Source: an uncultured Actinomycetales bacterium (GTDB lineage: Bacteria; Actinomycetota; Actinomycetes; S36-B12). Taken from it: DNA of 54,605 nucleotides. The DNA lies in the NCBI GenBank assembly GCA_913063435.1, contig CAJXYI010000012.1, positions 1-54,605 on the forward strand, written 5' to 3'. A program made the position numbers and the translations under genes. Shown in pieces: positions 17,132-23,767 of this stretch. The stretch's first letter is position 1. Each line of letters starts with the position of its first letter. The notes under the pieces are model-generated. The model did not search any database. It was not told the DNA's origin and was given only the letters and a program-made list of their open reading frames with translations.

Positions 17132-18142
17132 TCAACCCTGCGGCTGCGGAAGCGGCTCTTGGTTTCCGGTGATCTGACGGATCTCCAGCGTTGGGTCGAA
17201 CCACAGCACCGGCTCGAACGAGTCATAGAAAGCCTTGGTATCCGGCAGGTTTCCAGTTCCGATGACCTCGATGATGAATCCATTCGGGGCGGGACGGACG
17301 CCGACTAGGTCATAGGAACTGCCATTGAGCCACTGGGTTGCGGCGACGTTGATGCGGCGGATTTCGACCGCCTGCGCCACCGACTGAGCACTGGCTAGAG
17401 CCAGCAGGACGATGAGTGCTCCACCGATGAACGAGATGATCAGGATGGGTCGCTTGACCTCACTGCGAGATTTCCGCGCCGCCCGGTTGTAACCGGCGAT
17501 AGCGAAGACGAGAGTTCCGGCGCCGATCATCGCCACCGCGTTACTGAGGAACAGCAGTAACGCCCCGAACGCCTGGCGGAAATCCCCCCCGGCGAGAACG
17601 ACGCCGACAACCGACAGCGGAGGCACGAGGCTGATCGCGATGGCGACACCGGGGAGCACTCCGGCGAGATCGCTGCGGGTGATGGCGAAGCCGCCGACCA
17701 GTCCGGTGGCGATCGCGATGAACAGATCGATGAGGTTGGGCGAGACGCGACCGGCTACCTGGGAGTTGGTATCGGCATTGACTGCGACGGGTAGCACGAG
17801 GGTCAGGACGAATCCGATGATCACGACGAAGGCCACCGACATCGCCAGGATCGCTGCCGATCGACCGACCTGCTTAGGGTGGACGATCGTGATCGCCAGG
17901 CCCACCGCCAGGATCGGAGTCGCCAGCGGTGCCACGATCATCGCCCCGATCACGGTTGCGGTGGAATCGACCAGGATGCCCCCGGTCGCGATCACTGCGG
18001 AGAGGGCCAGAAGGACGCCATAACGAACGAGACGGTCGATGCCGCTGTTGCGCGTGAGCAGGAACAACTGCTCTTCGACACCTTCAAGGGAGGTCGTCTG
18101 CGAACCCTTGTCGAACAGGAACTCATTGAACCGGCCAATCAT
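17132..18142 (-). CDS. DUF389 family membrane protein
   Basis: 336 residues with about six hydrophobic helices. The DUF389 core is visible: GILVDSTATVIGAMIVAPL, then PLATPILAVGLAI, and the later LPGVAIAISLVPPLSVVG. The C-terminal 60 residues form a soluble domain. The function of the family is not established. The ATG at 18142 is preferred to the GTG at 18154, as the -10 TAGTGT overlaps that GTG and ends 8 nt before the ATG. It follows the MFS gene by 27 nt on the same strand. Confidence 0.85.
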   Translation of the reverse strand: MIGRFNEFLFDKGSQTTSLEGVEEQLFLLTRNSGIDRLVRYGVLLALSAVIATGGILVDSTATVIGAMIVAPLATPILAVGLAITIVHPKQVGRSAAILAMSVAFVVIIGFVLTLVLPVAVNADTNSQVAGRVSPNLIDLFIAIATGLVGGFAITRSDLAGVLPGVAIAISLVPPLSVVGVVLAGGDFRQAFGALLLFLSNAVAMIGAGTLVFAIAGYNRAARKSRSEVKRPILIISFIGGALIVLLALASAQSVAQAVEIRRINVAATQWLNGSSYDLVGVRPAPNGFIIEVIGTGNLPDTKAFYDSFEPVLWFDPTLEIRQITGNQEPLPQPQG

Positions 18143-18150
18143 GGTAGGTG

Positions 18151-18156
18151 ACACTA
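18151..18156 (-). promoter_or_regulatory. -10 hexamer TAGTGT, leaderless promoter
   Basis: Minus-strand TAGTGT, 8 nt before the DUF389 ATG at 18142. Confidence 0.5.
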
Positions 18157-18169
18157 GCCGTCCGCAGAC

Positions 18170-19465
18170 CTAGCGGGCCAATTGCTCGAGGGACCGCTGT
18201 CGAGTGGCCGGTATGAGGATCAGAAGGACCACCACGACGAATCCCGTCACCGCCATCGTGCCGAAAGCGGGGGTGAGCGTCAGTCCCACGAGGATGAGAG
18301 GGGCCGCGGCGCCACCAAGGTGGCCGACCCCGTCGGTGAAAGCCATGCCGAGAGGCCTCACACGCGACGGAACGTGCTCAGCGGTGAACGCGTAGAACGT
18401 GGGGACACCCAAGCCGATAGTCAGGGCCGCGATGAAGCCGAGGATCGCGATGGCCGCACCGCTGGCAAGGATCGCGATACCGGCCAGAGCGGCACCCCAC
18501 ACGGTGAAGGTAGCCATCAGCAGCCATTTGCGTTCCAGGCGATCGGCGAGGAGAAACGCCAGTACCGCACCGAGCACGAGGCCGAGATTCGCGACCGCGA
18601 TGAAGCCGAGTGAGGACACGAGATCGAATCCGTTCTCGGTGAGGATGCTCGGTGCGACGACCAGCCAGCCGTAGTTGCCGAAGTAGTACGCGATCCAGGC
18701 GATGCTCAACACGATCAACAGGACAGGTCGCCATCGGTTCAAAGATACGTCCGGTGATGCTTCGACGACGGGTGGCAGTGTCGGCACCTGGGCACGAACC
18801 CGGTCCTCGGCTTCGGCCACCACACGTTCGGCATCTGCCTCCCGACCCTGCAGCATCAGCAGCCGTGGTGACGGTGGCATGTGTCGACGAGTCAGCAGGA
18901 GGACGACAGCACCGAGGGCGCCGAAGGCGAACATCGCTCGCCAGCCCCAGTCGACGGCCGGTAGGAGAACCGCGGCGATGAACGGCACGATGGCGATTCC
19001 CGCATACCCGCACACGGTGGTGAAGCCGGTGATCCTGCCGCGCATCCGGCTCGGGGATATCTCAGCGACGTACGTCACCACGATGGCGATGTCCGCACCT
19101 GTGCCGAGGCCGGCGAGAAAGCGCCCGAGAAGGAGCACCCACAGAGAGGGAGCGAGCGCGCTGATGATCATGCCGATGCTGAAGACCCACAGTGCGGTCT
19201 GGAGGGTCAGGACGCGGCTGCGTCGGGTGGCCAGCCAGGCGCCGACGAACTCCCCGAGGACCAGGCCGATCAGGCTCACCGTGACCACCCACGCCATCGA
19301 GGATGCGCTCTGTCCGAACTGATCACCGATCACCGGCAGAGTGGCTCCGACGACGACGATGTCATAGAACCCGAAGAAGAACGATGCCCCGAGGTTGACC
19401 AGCAACCAGCGTGACCAGGGCCATTTGGGAAGCCGATCCAGTCGCTCCAACGGACCTGATGACAT
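18170..19465 (-). CDS. MFS transporter
   Basis: 431-residue major facilitator protein with about 12 hydrophobic helices and a central cytoplasmic loop near residues 205-250. The family motif between helices 2 and 3 is degenerate (GEFVGAWLATRRSRV), and the segment GRFLAGLGTGADIAIVVTYVAEISPSR follows in helices 4-5, resembling the sugar and aromatic-acid transporter branch. The substrate is not evident. The -10 TAGGCT lies 8 nt before the ATG. Divergent from the hydrolase gene at 19514. Confidence 0.88.
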   Translation of the reverse strand: MSSGPLERLDRLPKWPWSRWLLVNLGASFFFGFYDIVVVGATLPVIGDQFGQSASSMAWVVTVSLIGLVLGEFVGAWLATRRSRVLTLQTALWVFSIGMIISALAPSLWVLLLGRFLAGLGTGADIAIVVTYVAEISPSRMRGRITGFTTVCGYAGIAIVPFIAAVLLPAVDWGWRAMFAFGALGAVVLLLTRRHMPPSPRLLMLQGREADAERVVAEAEDRVRAQVPTLPPVVEASPDVSLNRWRPVLLIVLSIAWIAYYFGNYGWLVVAPSILTENGFDLVSSLGFIAVANLGLVLGAVLAFLLADRLERKWLLMATFTVWGAALAGIAILASGAAIAILGFIAALTIGLGVPTFYAFTAEHVPSRVRPLGMAFTDGVGHLGGAAAPLILVGLTLTPAFGTMAVTGFVVVVLLILIPATRQRSLEQLAR

Positions 19466-19473
19466 GTGACCGG

Positions 19474-19479
19474 AGCCTA
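19474..19479 (-). promoter_or_regulatory. -10 hexamer TAGGCT, leaderless promoter
   Basis: Minus-strand TAGGCT, 8 nt before the MFS start at 19465. Confidence 0.5.
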
Positions 19480-19500
19480 GCGAGCAGACGCGATGGGCGA

Positions 19501-19506
19501 TACCTT
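19501..19506 (+). promoter_or_regulatory. -10 hexamer TACCTT, leaderless promoter
   Basis: TACCTT ends 7 nt before the GTG at 19514; it decides this start over the in-frame ATG at 19493, which would place the hexamer inside the gene. Confidence 0.5.
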
Positions 19507-19513
19507 CCTGAGC

Positions 19514-21043
19514 GTGCAGCGAGGCAGAGTGGCTACCGTCATCCTGCTGGTGTTCGCCATCGTGCTGGCCGTTCCCGCGGTGAGCGGCATCTGGCGCTCA
19601 GCGGAGGGATTGTCGATCGAACGCACCGACGTCGAGGGTGTCCCGGTGACCGTGATGAGTCCGGATCCCGCACCCTCGGATGCCCCGGGTGCTGTCGTCG
19701 TGCATGGCTTCGCGGCATCGAGCGTGATCATGGAACCCCTCGGTCGGGCGCTGGCGCGGGTGGGCTATGTCGTTGCGCTGCCGGATGTTTCCGGTCATGG
19801 GGCGAATGCTTCATCGCTCTCTGTCGATGACACCTCGCGTGATGAATTGCAGGGCGATGTCGGCGCAGTGGTCGGTTGGCTCGCAGATCAACCGACCGTC
19901 GACCAAGATCGTTTGTCACTCGTCGGTCACTCCATGGGTGCGGGTGCCGTGACACGTTTCGCCATCGACAACCCCGATGCGGTGCGCGCAACAGTTGCGA
20001 TCAGTCTCCCTTCGGCGATCGAGCCGGTGAACATCCCCCGCGACCTGCTGCTGCTCTATGGATCCGCCGAACCTGCGGGATTCGCCACCGCTGCCCGTGA
20101 TCAATTGGAGTCGATCCGGCCGGGATCCGCCGAAGGCGTGGTGTACGGCGATCTCGACGCCGGTACCGCGATCAGCGTCGAGGTCATCGGCGGCGTCGAG
20201 CACATCTCGATCGTGTGGTCACCGTCGACCGCCGAGGCGATGCTGACCTGGATCGGTGGGGCGGTCGATGCACCGTCCGCTCCTGTCGACCTCGATCCTG
20301 CGTGGCTGTGGCTGATCCTGCTGCTCCTCGCCGGATGTCTCGCGGCTATTCCGCTGGCGCGCTGGCTCTACGGAGCGGTCGCGCAACCCCCGGAGATCCG
20401 TATCGCCGGTTGGGTTGCGATGGTGATCACCGTGGTCGCGGCGGTGGCCGCGAGCGTCGTTGCAGCGGTGCTCGGTGGCGTCGCCGATTCACTCATCCCG
20501 CTCGCGGTGGGGGGATATCTGGCGGTGTGGTTCGCCATTGCGGCGACCGTCATCGGAGTCGCGATGCTGTGGGTGCGGCGCTATCGGCGGCGTGATTTCG
20601 GCCCGCTCGACACGCGGTCCATCGCGGCCAGTCTGGGGATGACGTCCTATGCCGTCATCCTCTTGATCGTCTCGGCGCGGTTCACCTGGGCGAGTGCGGT
20701 GTTCGTCGGTCCTCGATGGTGGATCTGGATCGTGCTCTCGCTGGTCCTGCTCGGCTACTTCTATGCCGATGCGGTGATCGTCAGCCGCCGGTCGCTGGGG
20801 GCTCGGCTCGGGGTCATGGCGGTCAACCGACTCATCGTCGTCGCCGCGCTGCTGGCCAGCGTGCTGTTCCTGGGCGCGCCTGGGATCCTCACCCTGCTGC
20901 TGCCGTTCATGGTGCTGCTGTTCATCATCCTGGGCTATCTCGCGCTCGTGGTATCCACACGGACGTCTGGCCGATTCGGTCCGGCAGTGGTCCAGGCTGT
21001 TCCCCTGGCAGCCGTGGTCGCCACGGGATTCCCCCTCACCTGA
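19514..21043 (+). CDS. alpha/beta hydrolase fused to a multi-helix membrane domain
   Basis: 509 residues. After an N-terminal signal-anchor helix (about 7-27), residues about 50-245 form an alpha/beta hydrolase with oxyanion motif VVVHGFAAS, nucleophile GHSMGAG and a probable catalytic histidine in GGVEHISIVW. From about residue 265 to the end there are seven or so hydrophobic helices. The hydrolase domain would therefore face outside, tethered to a membrane domain. I do not recognise a named family for the fusion. The start at 19514 follows the leaderless -10; the longer ATG at 19493 is the alternative. Confidence 0.8.
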   Translation: MQRGRVATVILLVFAIVLAVPAVSGIWRSAEGLSIERTDVEGVPVTVMSPDPAPSDAPGAVVVHGFAASSVIMEPLGRALARVGYVVALPDVSGHGANASSLSVDDTSRDELQGDVGAVVGWLADQPTVDQDRLSLVGHSMGAGAVTRFAIDNPDAVRATVAISLPSAIEPVNIPRDLLLLYGSAEPAGFATAARDQLESIRPGSAEGVVYGDLDAGTAISVEVIGGVEHISIVWSPSTAEAMLTWIGGAVDAPSAPVDLDPAWLWLILLLLAGCLAAIPLARWLYGAVAQPPEIRIAGWVAMVITVVAAVAASVVAAVLGGVADSLIPLAVGGYLAVWFAIAATVIGVAMLWVRRYRRRDFGPLDTRSIAASLGMTSYAVILLIVSARFTWASAVFVGPRWWIWIVLSLVLLGYFYADAVIVSRRSLGARLGVMAVNRLIVVAALLASVLFLGAPGILTLLLPFMVLLFIILGYLALVVSTRTSGRFGPAVVQAVPLAAVVATGFPLT

Positions 21044-21081
21044 GTCGATCACCTGGCCGGTCGGATGTCAGTCCCCGGCCG

Positions 21082-21087
21082 TAGGGT
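21082..21087 (+). promoter_or_regulatory. -10 hexamer TAGGGT, leaderless promoter
   Basis: TAGGGT ends 6 nt before the rmuC ATG at 21094. Confidence 0.6.
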
Positions 21088-21093
21088 CGGGCC

Positions 21094-22302
21094 ATGACTA
21101 CCGCAATCGCTGCGATCCTCGCCGTTGTCGTCGGCGTCCTCCTCGGCGCACTGGTGGCCTGGGTGCTGGCCGGTCGCGTCTGGCAGGCCCGGGGACAGGC
21201 TCGCGAGGTCCAGGTCCGCGCCGAATCCGAGGCTGCCATGGCATCCGTGCGTGAGGAATTGCTGCAGACCCAGGGGCGCCTGTCCTCGGTCGAGGCCGAA
21301 CGATCGCGGCTGGCCGAGCTCCAGGCCTCGAGTACCTCTCTGGACGACAAGCTCACCCCGTTGAAGGAGTCCCTGGAGTCCTTCCGCGAGCAGGTGCGCC
21401 GTGCGGATCGTGAACGTGCCGAGGCAGATGGACAACTGCGCACCCAGATTCAGCAGGTTCAGGCCGGATACGTCTCGCTGGAGTCGGCCACTCGCCAGCT
21501 GGTGTCGGCGATGGCATCGGGGCAGTCCCGCGGTCAGTGGGGTGAAATGCAACTCGAGCAGCTGCTCGAACACGCAGGGATGGTCGAAGGTGTGCATTTC
21601 CGGCGTCAGGACACCCGCGCCGACACCCGCGGGCTCACCGGTGAAGGCGCGTCTCGTCCCGATGTCGTCATCATGATGCCCGGTGGCGGCGAGATCCTCA
21701 TCGATGCGAAGTTCCCCTTCGATGCCTACTGGCGGGCCCTTGAAGTCGAAGACGGTGACGACCCCGCGGTCCACCTCGCTAAGCACGCCGATGATGTGCT
21801 TGCCCGGACGAGGGAGCTATCGAATAAGCGCTACCACGACTCGGCGGTGAGCCCGGATTTCGTCGTCATGTTCCTGCCCCTGGAGTCTTTGCTGTCCAGT
21901 GCCCTCGATGTGAACGGCCTGCTGTTGGAGCAGAGTTTCCAGCGCGATGTCATCCTCGCGACACCCACCACGCTGCTGGGGCTGCTGCGCACCATCACCT
22001 TCGGCTATCAGCGCAAACTCATGGCCGATAACGCCGAGGAGATCCGAGAGGCCGGCGCGGAGATGCTCAAGCGTCTTACCGACGCGACCGCACACCTGGA
22101 CAAGATGCGCCGTGGCCTGAATCAGGCGATCGACGGCTACAACAAGTTCGTCGGTTCCTATGACTCCCGGGTCATGGTGCAAGCGCGCCGGATGAACGAA
22201 CTCGGCGTGTCCGCTGCCGCCGAATTGGAAGCACCGGCGGAGATCCTCGAGCTGACCCGGGAGTCCAAGTCGATCGAGGGTGCGGTGGACGAGGCCGGCT
22301 AG
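21094..22302 (+). CDS. rmuC: DNA recombination protein RmuC
   Basis: 402 residues. An N-terminal membrane helix (about 5-27) is followed by a long coiled coil (about 30-140) and the nuclease-like RmuC domain: GQWGEMQLEQLLEHAGM, SRPDVVIMMPGG, the probable catalytic core EILIDAKFPFDAYW, and FVVMFLPLESLL. RmuC limits inversions at short inverted repeats in E. coli; the biochemical activity is inferred from the PD-(D/E)XK-like fold. The stop overlaps the stop of the small gene at 22299 by 4 nt. Confidence 0.94.
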   Translation: MTTAIAAILAVVVGVLLGALVAWVLAGRVWQARGQAREVQVRAESEAAMASVREELLQTQGRLSSVEAERSRLAELQASSTSLDDKLTPLKESLESFREQVRRADRERAEADGQLRTQIQQVQAGYVSLESATRQLVSAMASGQSRGQWGEMQLEQLLEHAGMVEGVHFRRQDTRADTRGLTGEGASRPDVVIMMPGGGEILIDAKFPFDAYWRALEVEDGDDPAVHLAKHADDVLARTRELSNKRYHDSAVSPDFVVMFLPLESLLSSALDVNGLLLEQSFQRDVILATPTTLLGLLRTITFGYQRKLMADNAEEIREAGAEMLKRLTDATAHLDKMRRGLNQAIDGYNKFVGSYDSRVMVQARRMNELGVSAAAELEAPAEILELTRESKSIEGAVDEAG

Positions 22303-22511
22303 TCCTCTTCCTCGGACTTCTTGGCCTCGTGCTTGTCGACCGCACCTCCGGCCGCTTCGCCGAGGGCTGAGGCGCCCTTGCCGGTGGCCTCGACGATCTT
22401 GCCTGCGGCGGTGAGCCCTGCCGCTGCGGCCTGACCGAGATCGGCGAGGATTCCGCGGTCTGTGTGCCTGGGTTTGGCGCTGTCGTCCGTCTCGTCCTTC
22501 TTCTTCGTCAT
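22299..22511 (-). CDS. small charged hypothetical protein
   Basis: 70 residues: a Lys/Asp-rich start (MTKKKDETDD), a central Ala/Gly-rich stretch that could form an amphipathic helix (LGQAAAAGLTAAGKIVEATG), and an acidic/basic end (KHEAKKSEEED). No Cys and no known domain. AAGGG lies 6 nt before the ATG, supporting translation. Convergent 4-nt stop overlap with rmuC; 31 nt downstream of the tail-collar gene on the same strand, so possibly in that operon. Function unknown. Confidence 0.6.
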   Translation of the reverse strand: MTKKKDETDDSAKPRHTDRGILADLGQAAAAGLTAAGKIVEATGKGASALGEAAGGAVDKHEAKKSEEED

Positions 22512-22542
22512 GGTCAGCCCTTCGACGTCGCTTCGATCGTGA

Positions 22543-22827
22543 TCAGGATCTTTCGGGATAGATACCGTTGAGGCTCACCTGGTAGCTCAATGGTGGTGCC
22601 GATGACTCGGGATCCTCCAGGGTCGGGAGCAGGAGTTTGGGGAGTCCGAAAGACGTGGCGCCGGGGCCGGGACCGCCACCGTAGGCGTTCCCGAAGAGCG
22701 AATACAGGGCATCGTTTTGAGCGATCGGAAGCAGGGCACCGTCAGCTTCCGCCCATCCCCTCATCGTGAACGGGAAGCCGAGTAGGGAGATGGAGCCGAG
22801 TATGGGTAACCCGTTCAGACTAGCCAC
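22543..22827 (-). CDS. phage tail collar domain protein (MdpB-like)
   Basis: 94 residues with the tail-collar pattern of microcystin-dependent-type proteins: ILGSISLLGFPFTMRGWAEADG, LLPIAQNDALYSLFGNAYGG, TSFGLPKL. The GTG start at 22827 is chosen over the upstream ATG at 22881, because GAGGAGG lies 5 nt before it and it overlaps the stop of the upstream gene by 8 nt (GTGGCTAG), a coupled arrangement. No other phage structural genes are near, so this is a stand-alone cellular use of the fold rather than a prophage. Function unknown. Confidence 0.78.
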   Translation of the reverse strand: MASLNGLPILGSISLLGFPFTMRGWAEADGALLPIAQNDALYSLFGNAYGGGPGPGATSFGLPKLLLPTLEDPESSAPPLSYQVSLNGIYPERS

Positions 22828-23299
22828 GGATGCCTCCTCGATAGGCGCGGTTGATGATGGCTTCGTAGGTGGGTGTGCCATCCCTTCGGATCACCGGCAC
22901 CACGAAGAGGTCGAAGCGGCGACCGTTGATCCGCACCGGATGTGAACCCTGGGGGATGTCGATCCCCGGTGGCCCGGACAGCAGCACCCGGAAGGCGTTA
23001 TTCCATAGTCGCGATCCCTCGCGGGCATCCGTTGATACTCCGAGGGGTTCGATCTCGTCGATGGTCAGGTCGACTCGTTCGCCGTCGAGGATCAATACGA
23101 GACGGTTGCGACGCGCATCCTCGAACAGTTCCCGGTTGTAGTGCTCGTGCGGGCGACGCTGCTTACCCGGATCTGGATGCCCCACAGAAGGCGGGGCGGC
23201 GTAGGCCGGGGCGGCCATCGTGACACCCAACGCACCGGCTGCCAAAGGTGCGGCAGCTGCGCCGGCGATGAACGCCCGTCGAGAGGTTTCGTGAGCCAT
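22820..23299 (-). CDS. Tat-exported DUF6916-like protein
   Basis: 159 residues. A twin-arginine signal (TSRRAFIAG followed by an Ala-rich core, probable cleavage after PAYA near residue 34) precedes a compact domain from residue 65 on: LILDGERVDLTIDEIEPLG, FRVLLSGPPGIDIPQGSHPV, FDLFVVPVIRRDGTPTYEAIIN. This resembles the DUF6916 domain, which I associate with phage-tail-collar neighbours, and here the tail-collar gene follows with an 8-nt overlap. The open frame extends far upstream, but the ATG at 23299 begins the Tat signal and lies 8 nt after TAGTGT. Confidence 0.75.
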   Translation of the reverse strand: MAHETSRRAFIAGAAAAPLAAGALGVTMAAPAYAAPPSVGHPDPGKQRRPHEHYNRELFEDARRNRLVLILDGERVDLTIDEIEPLGVSTDAREGSRLWNNAFRVLLSGPPGIDIPQGSHPVRINGRRFDLFVVPVIRRDGTPTYEAIINRAYRGGIRG

Positions 23300-23307
23300 G
23301 CTCCCGC

Positions 23308-23313
23308 ACACTA
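23308..23313 (-). promoter_or_regulatory. -10 hexamer TAGTGT, leaderless promoter
   Basis: Minus-strand TAGTGT, 8 nt before the ATG at 23299 of the Tat-exported protein. Confidence 0.45.
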
Positions 23314-23350
23314 TCGAGACGGGCGCTGCGTTTCCTGCCAAACTGCGGGG

Positions 23351-23767
23351 ATGATCACCACTCTCGCCCGCCTCGGTCTCGGAGTGGTTCTGCTGATCGC
23401 GGGCGTCGGTCATTTCGCATCTGCCGACGAATTCCTCGCCCAGGTACCACCGTGGATGCCTGCTCCCGAAGCCGTCGTGGCGATCTCGGGAGTGATCGAG
23501 ATCGCGCTGGGCCTTGCCCTCATCGCGGCACCCGCGCGATGGCGACCGCTCGTGGGCTGGGTGGTCGCGGCCTTCTTCGTCATCATCTTCCCCGGCAACA
23601 TCTGGCAGTTCCTCGAAGGCCGCGCCGCGTTCGGGTTGGATTCCGATGCCGCACGGTTCATCCGCCTGCTCGGGCAGCCGGTGCTCGTCGTCTGGGCACT
23701 GTGGGCCACCGGGGCTTGGACGGCCGCTCGGGTCTGGCTCGCGCGAAGAAAGGAGAGCGCACGATGA
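23351..23767 (+). CDS. DoxX-like membrane protein
   Basis: 138 residues with four hydrophobic helices and the DoxX-type opening ARLGLGVVLLIAGVGHFASADEFLAQVPPWMP, then ISGVIEIALGLALI. DoxX-like proteins are quinone- or redox-associated membrane subunits in some systems. The stop overlaps the ATG of the molybdopterin oxidoreductase (ATGA), so the two are cotranscribed and may work together. Upstream CAAACT, 6 nt from the ATG, could be a weak leaderless -10. Confidence 0.85.
   Translation: MITTLARLGLGVVLLIAGVGHFASADEFLAQVPPWMPAPEAVVAISGVIEIALGLALIAAPARWRPLVGWVVAAFFVIIFPGNIWQFLEGRAAFGLDSDAARFIRLLGQPVLVVWALWATGAWTAARVWLARRKESAR

Noticed and set aside
22543-23299. Prophage or phage-tail-like particle locus
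   Set aside because: Only a single tail-collar protein; no portal, terminase, sheath, baseplate or integrase genes nearby.
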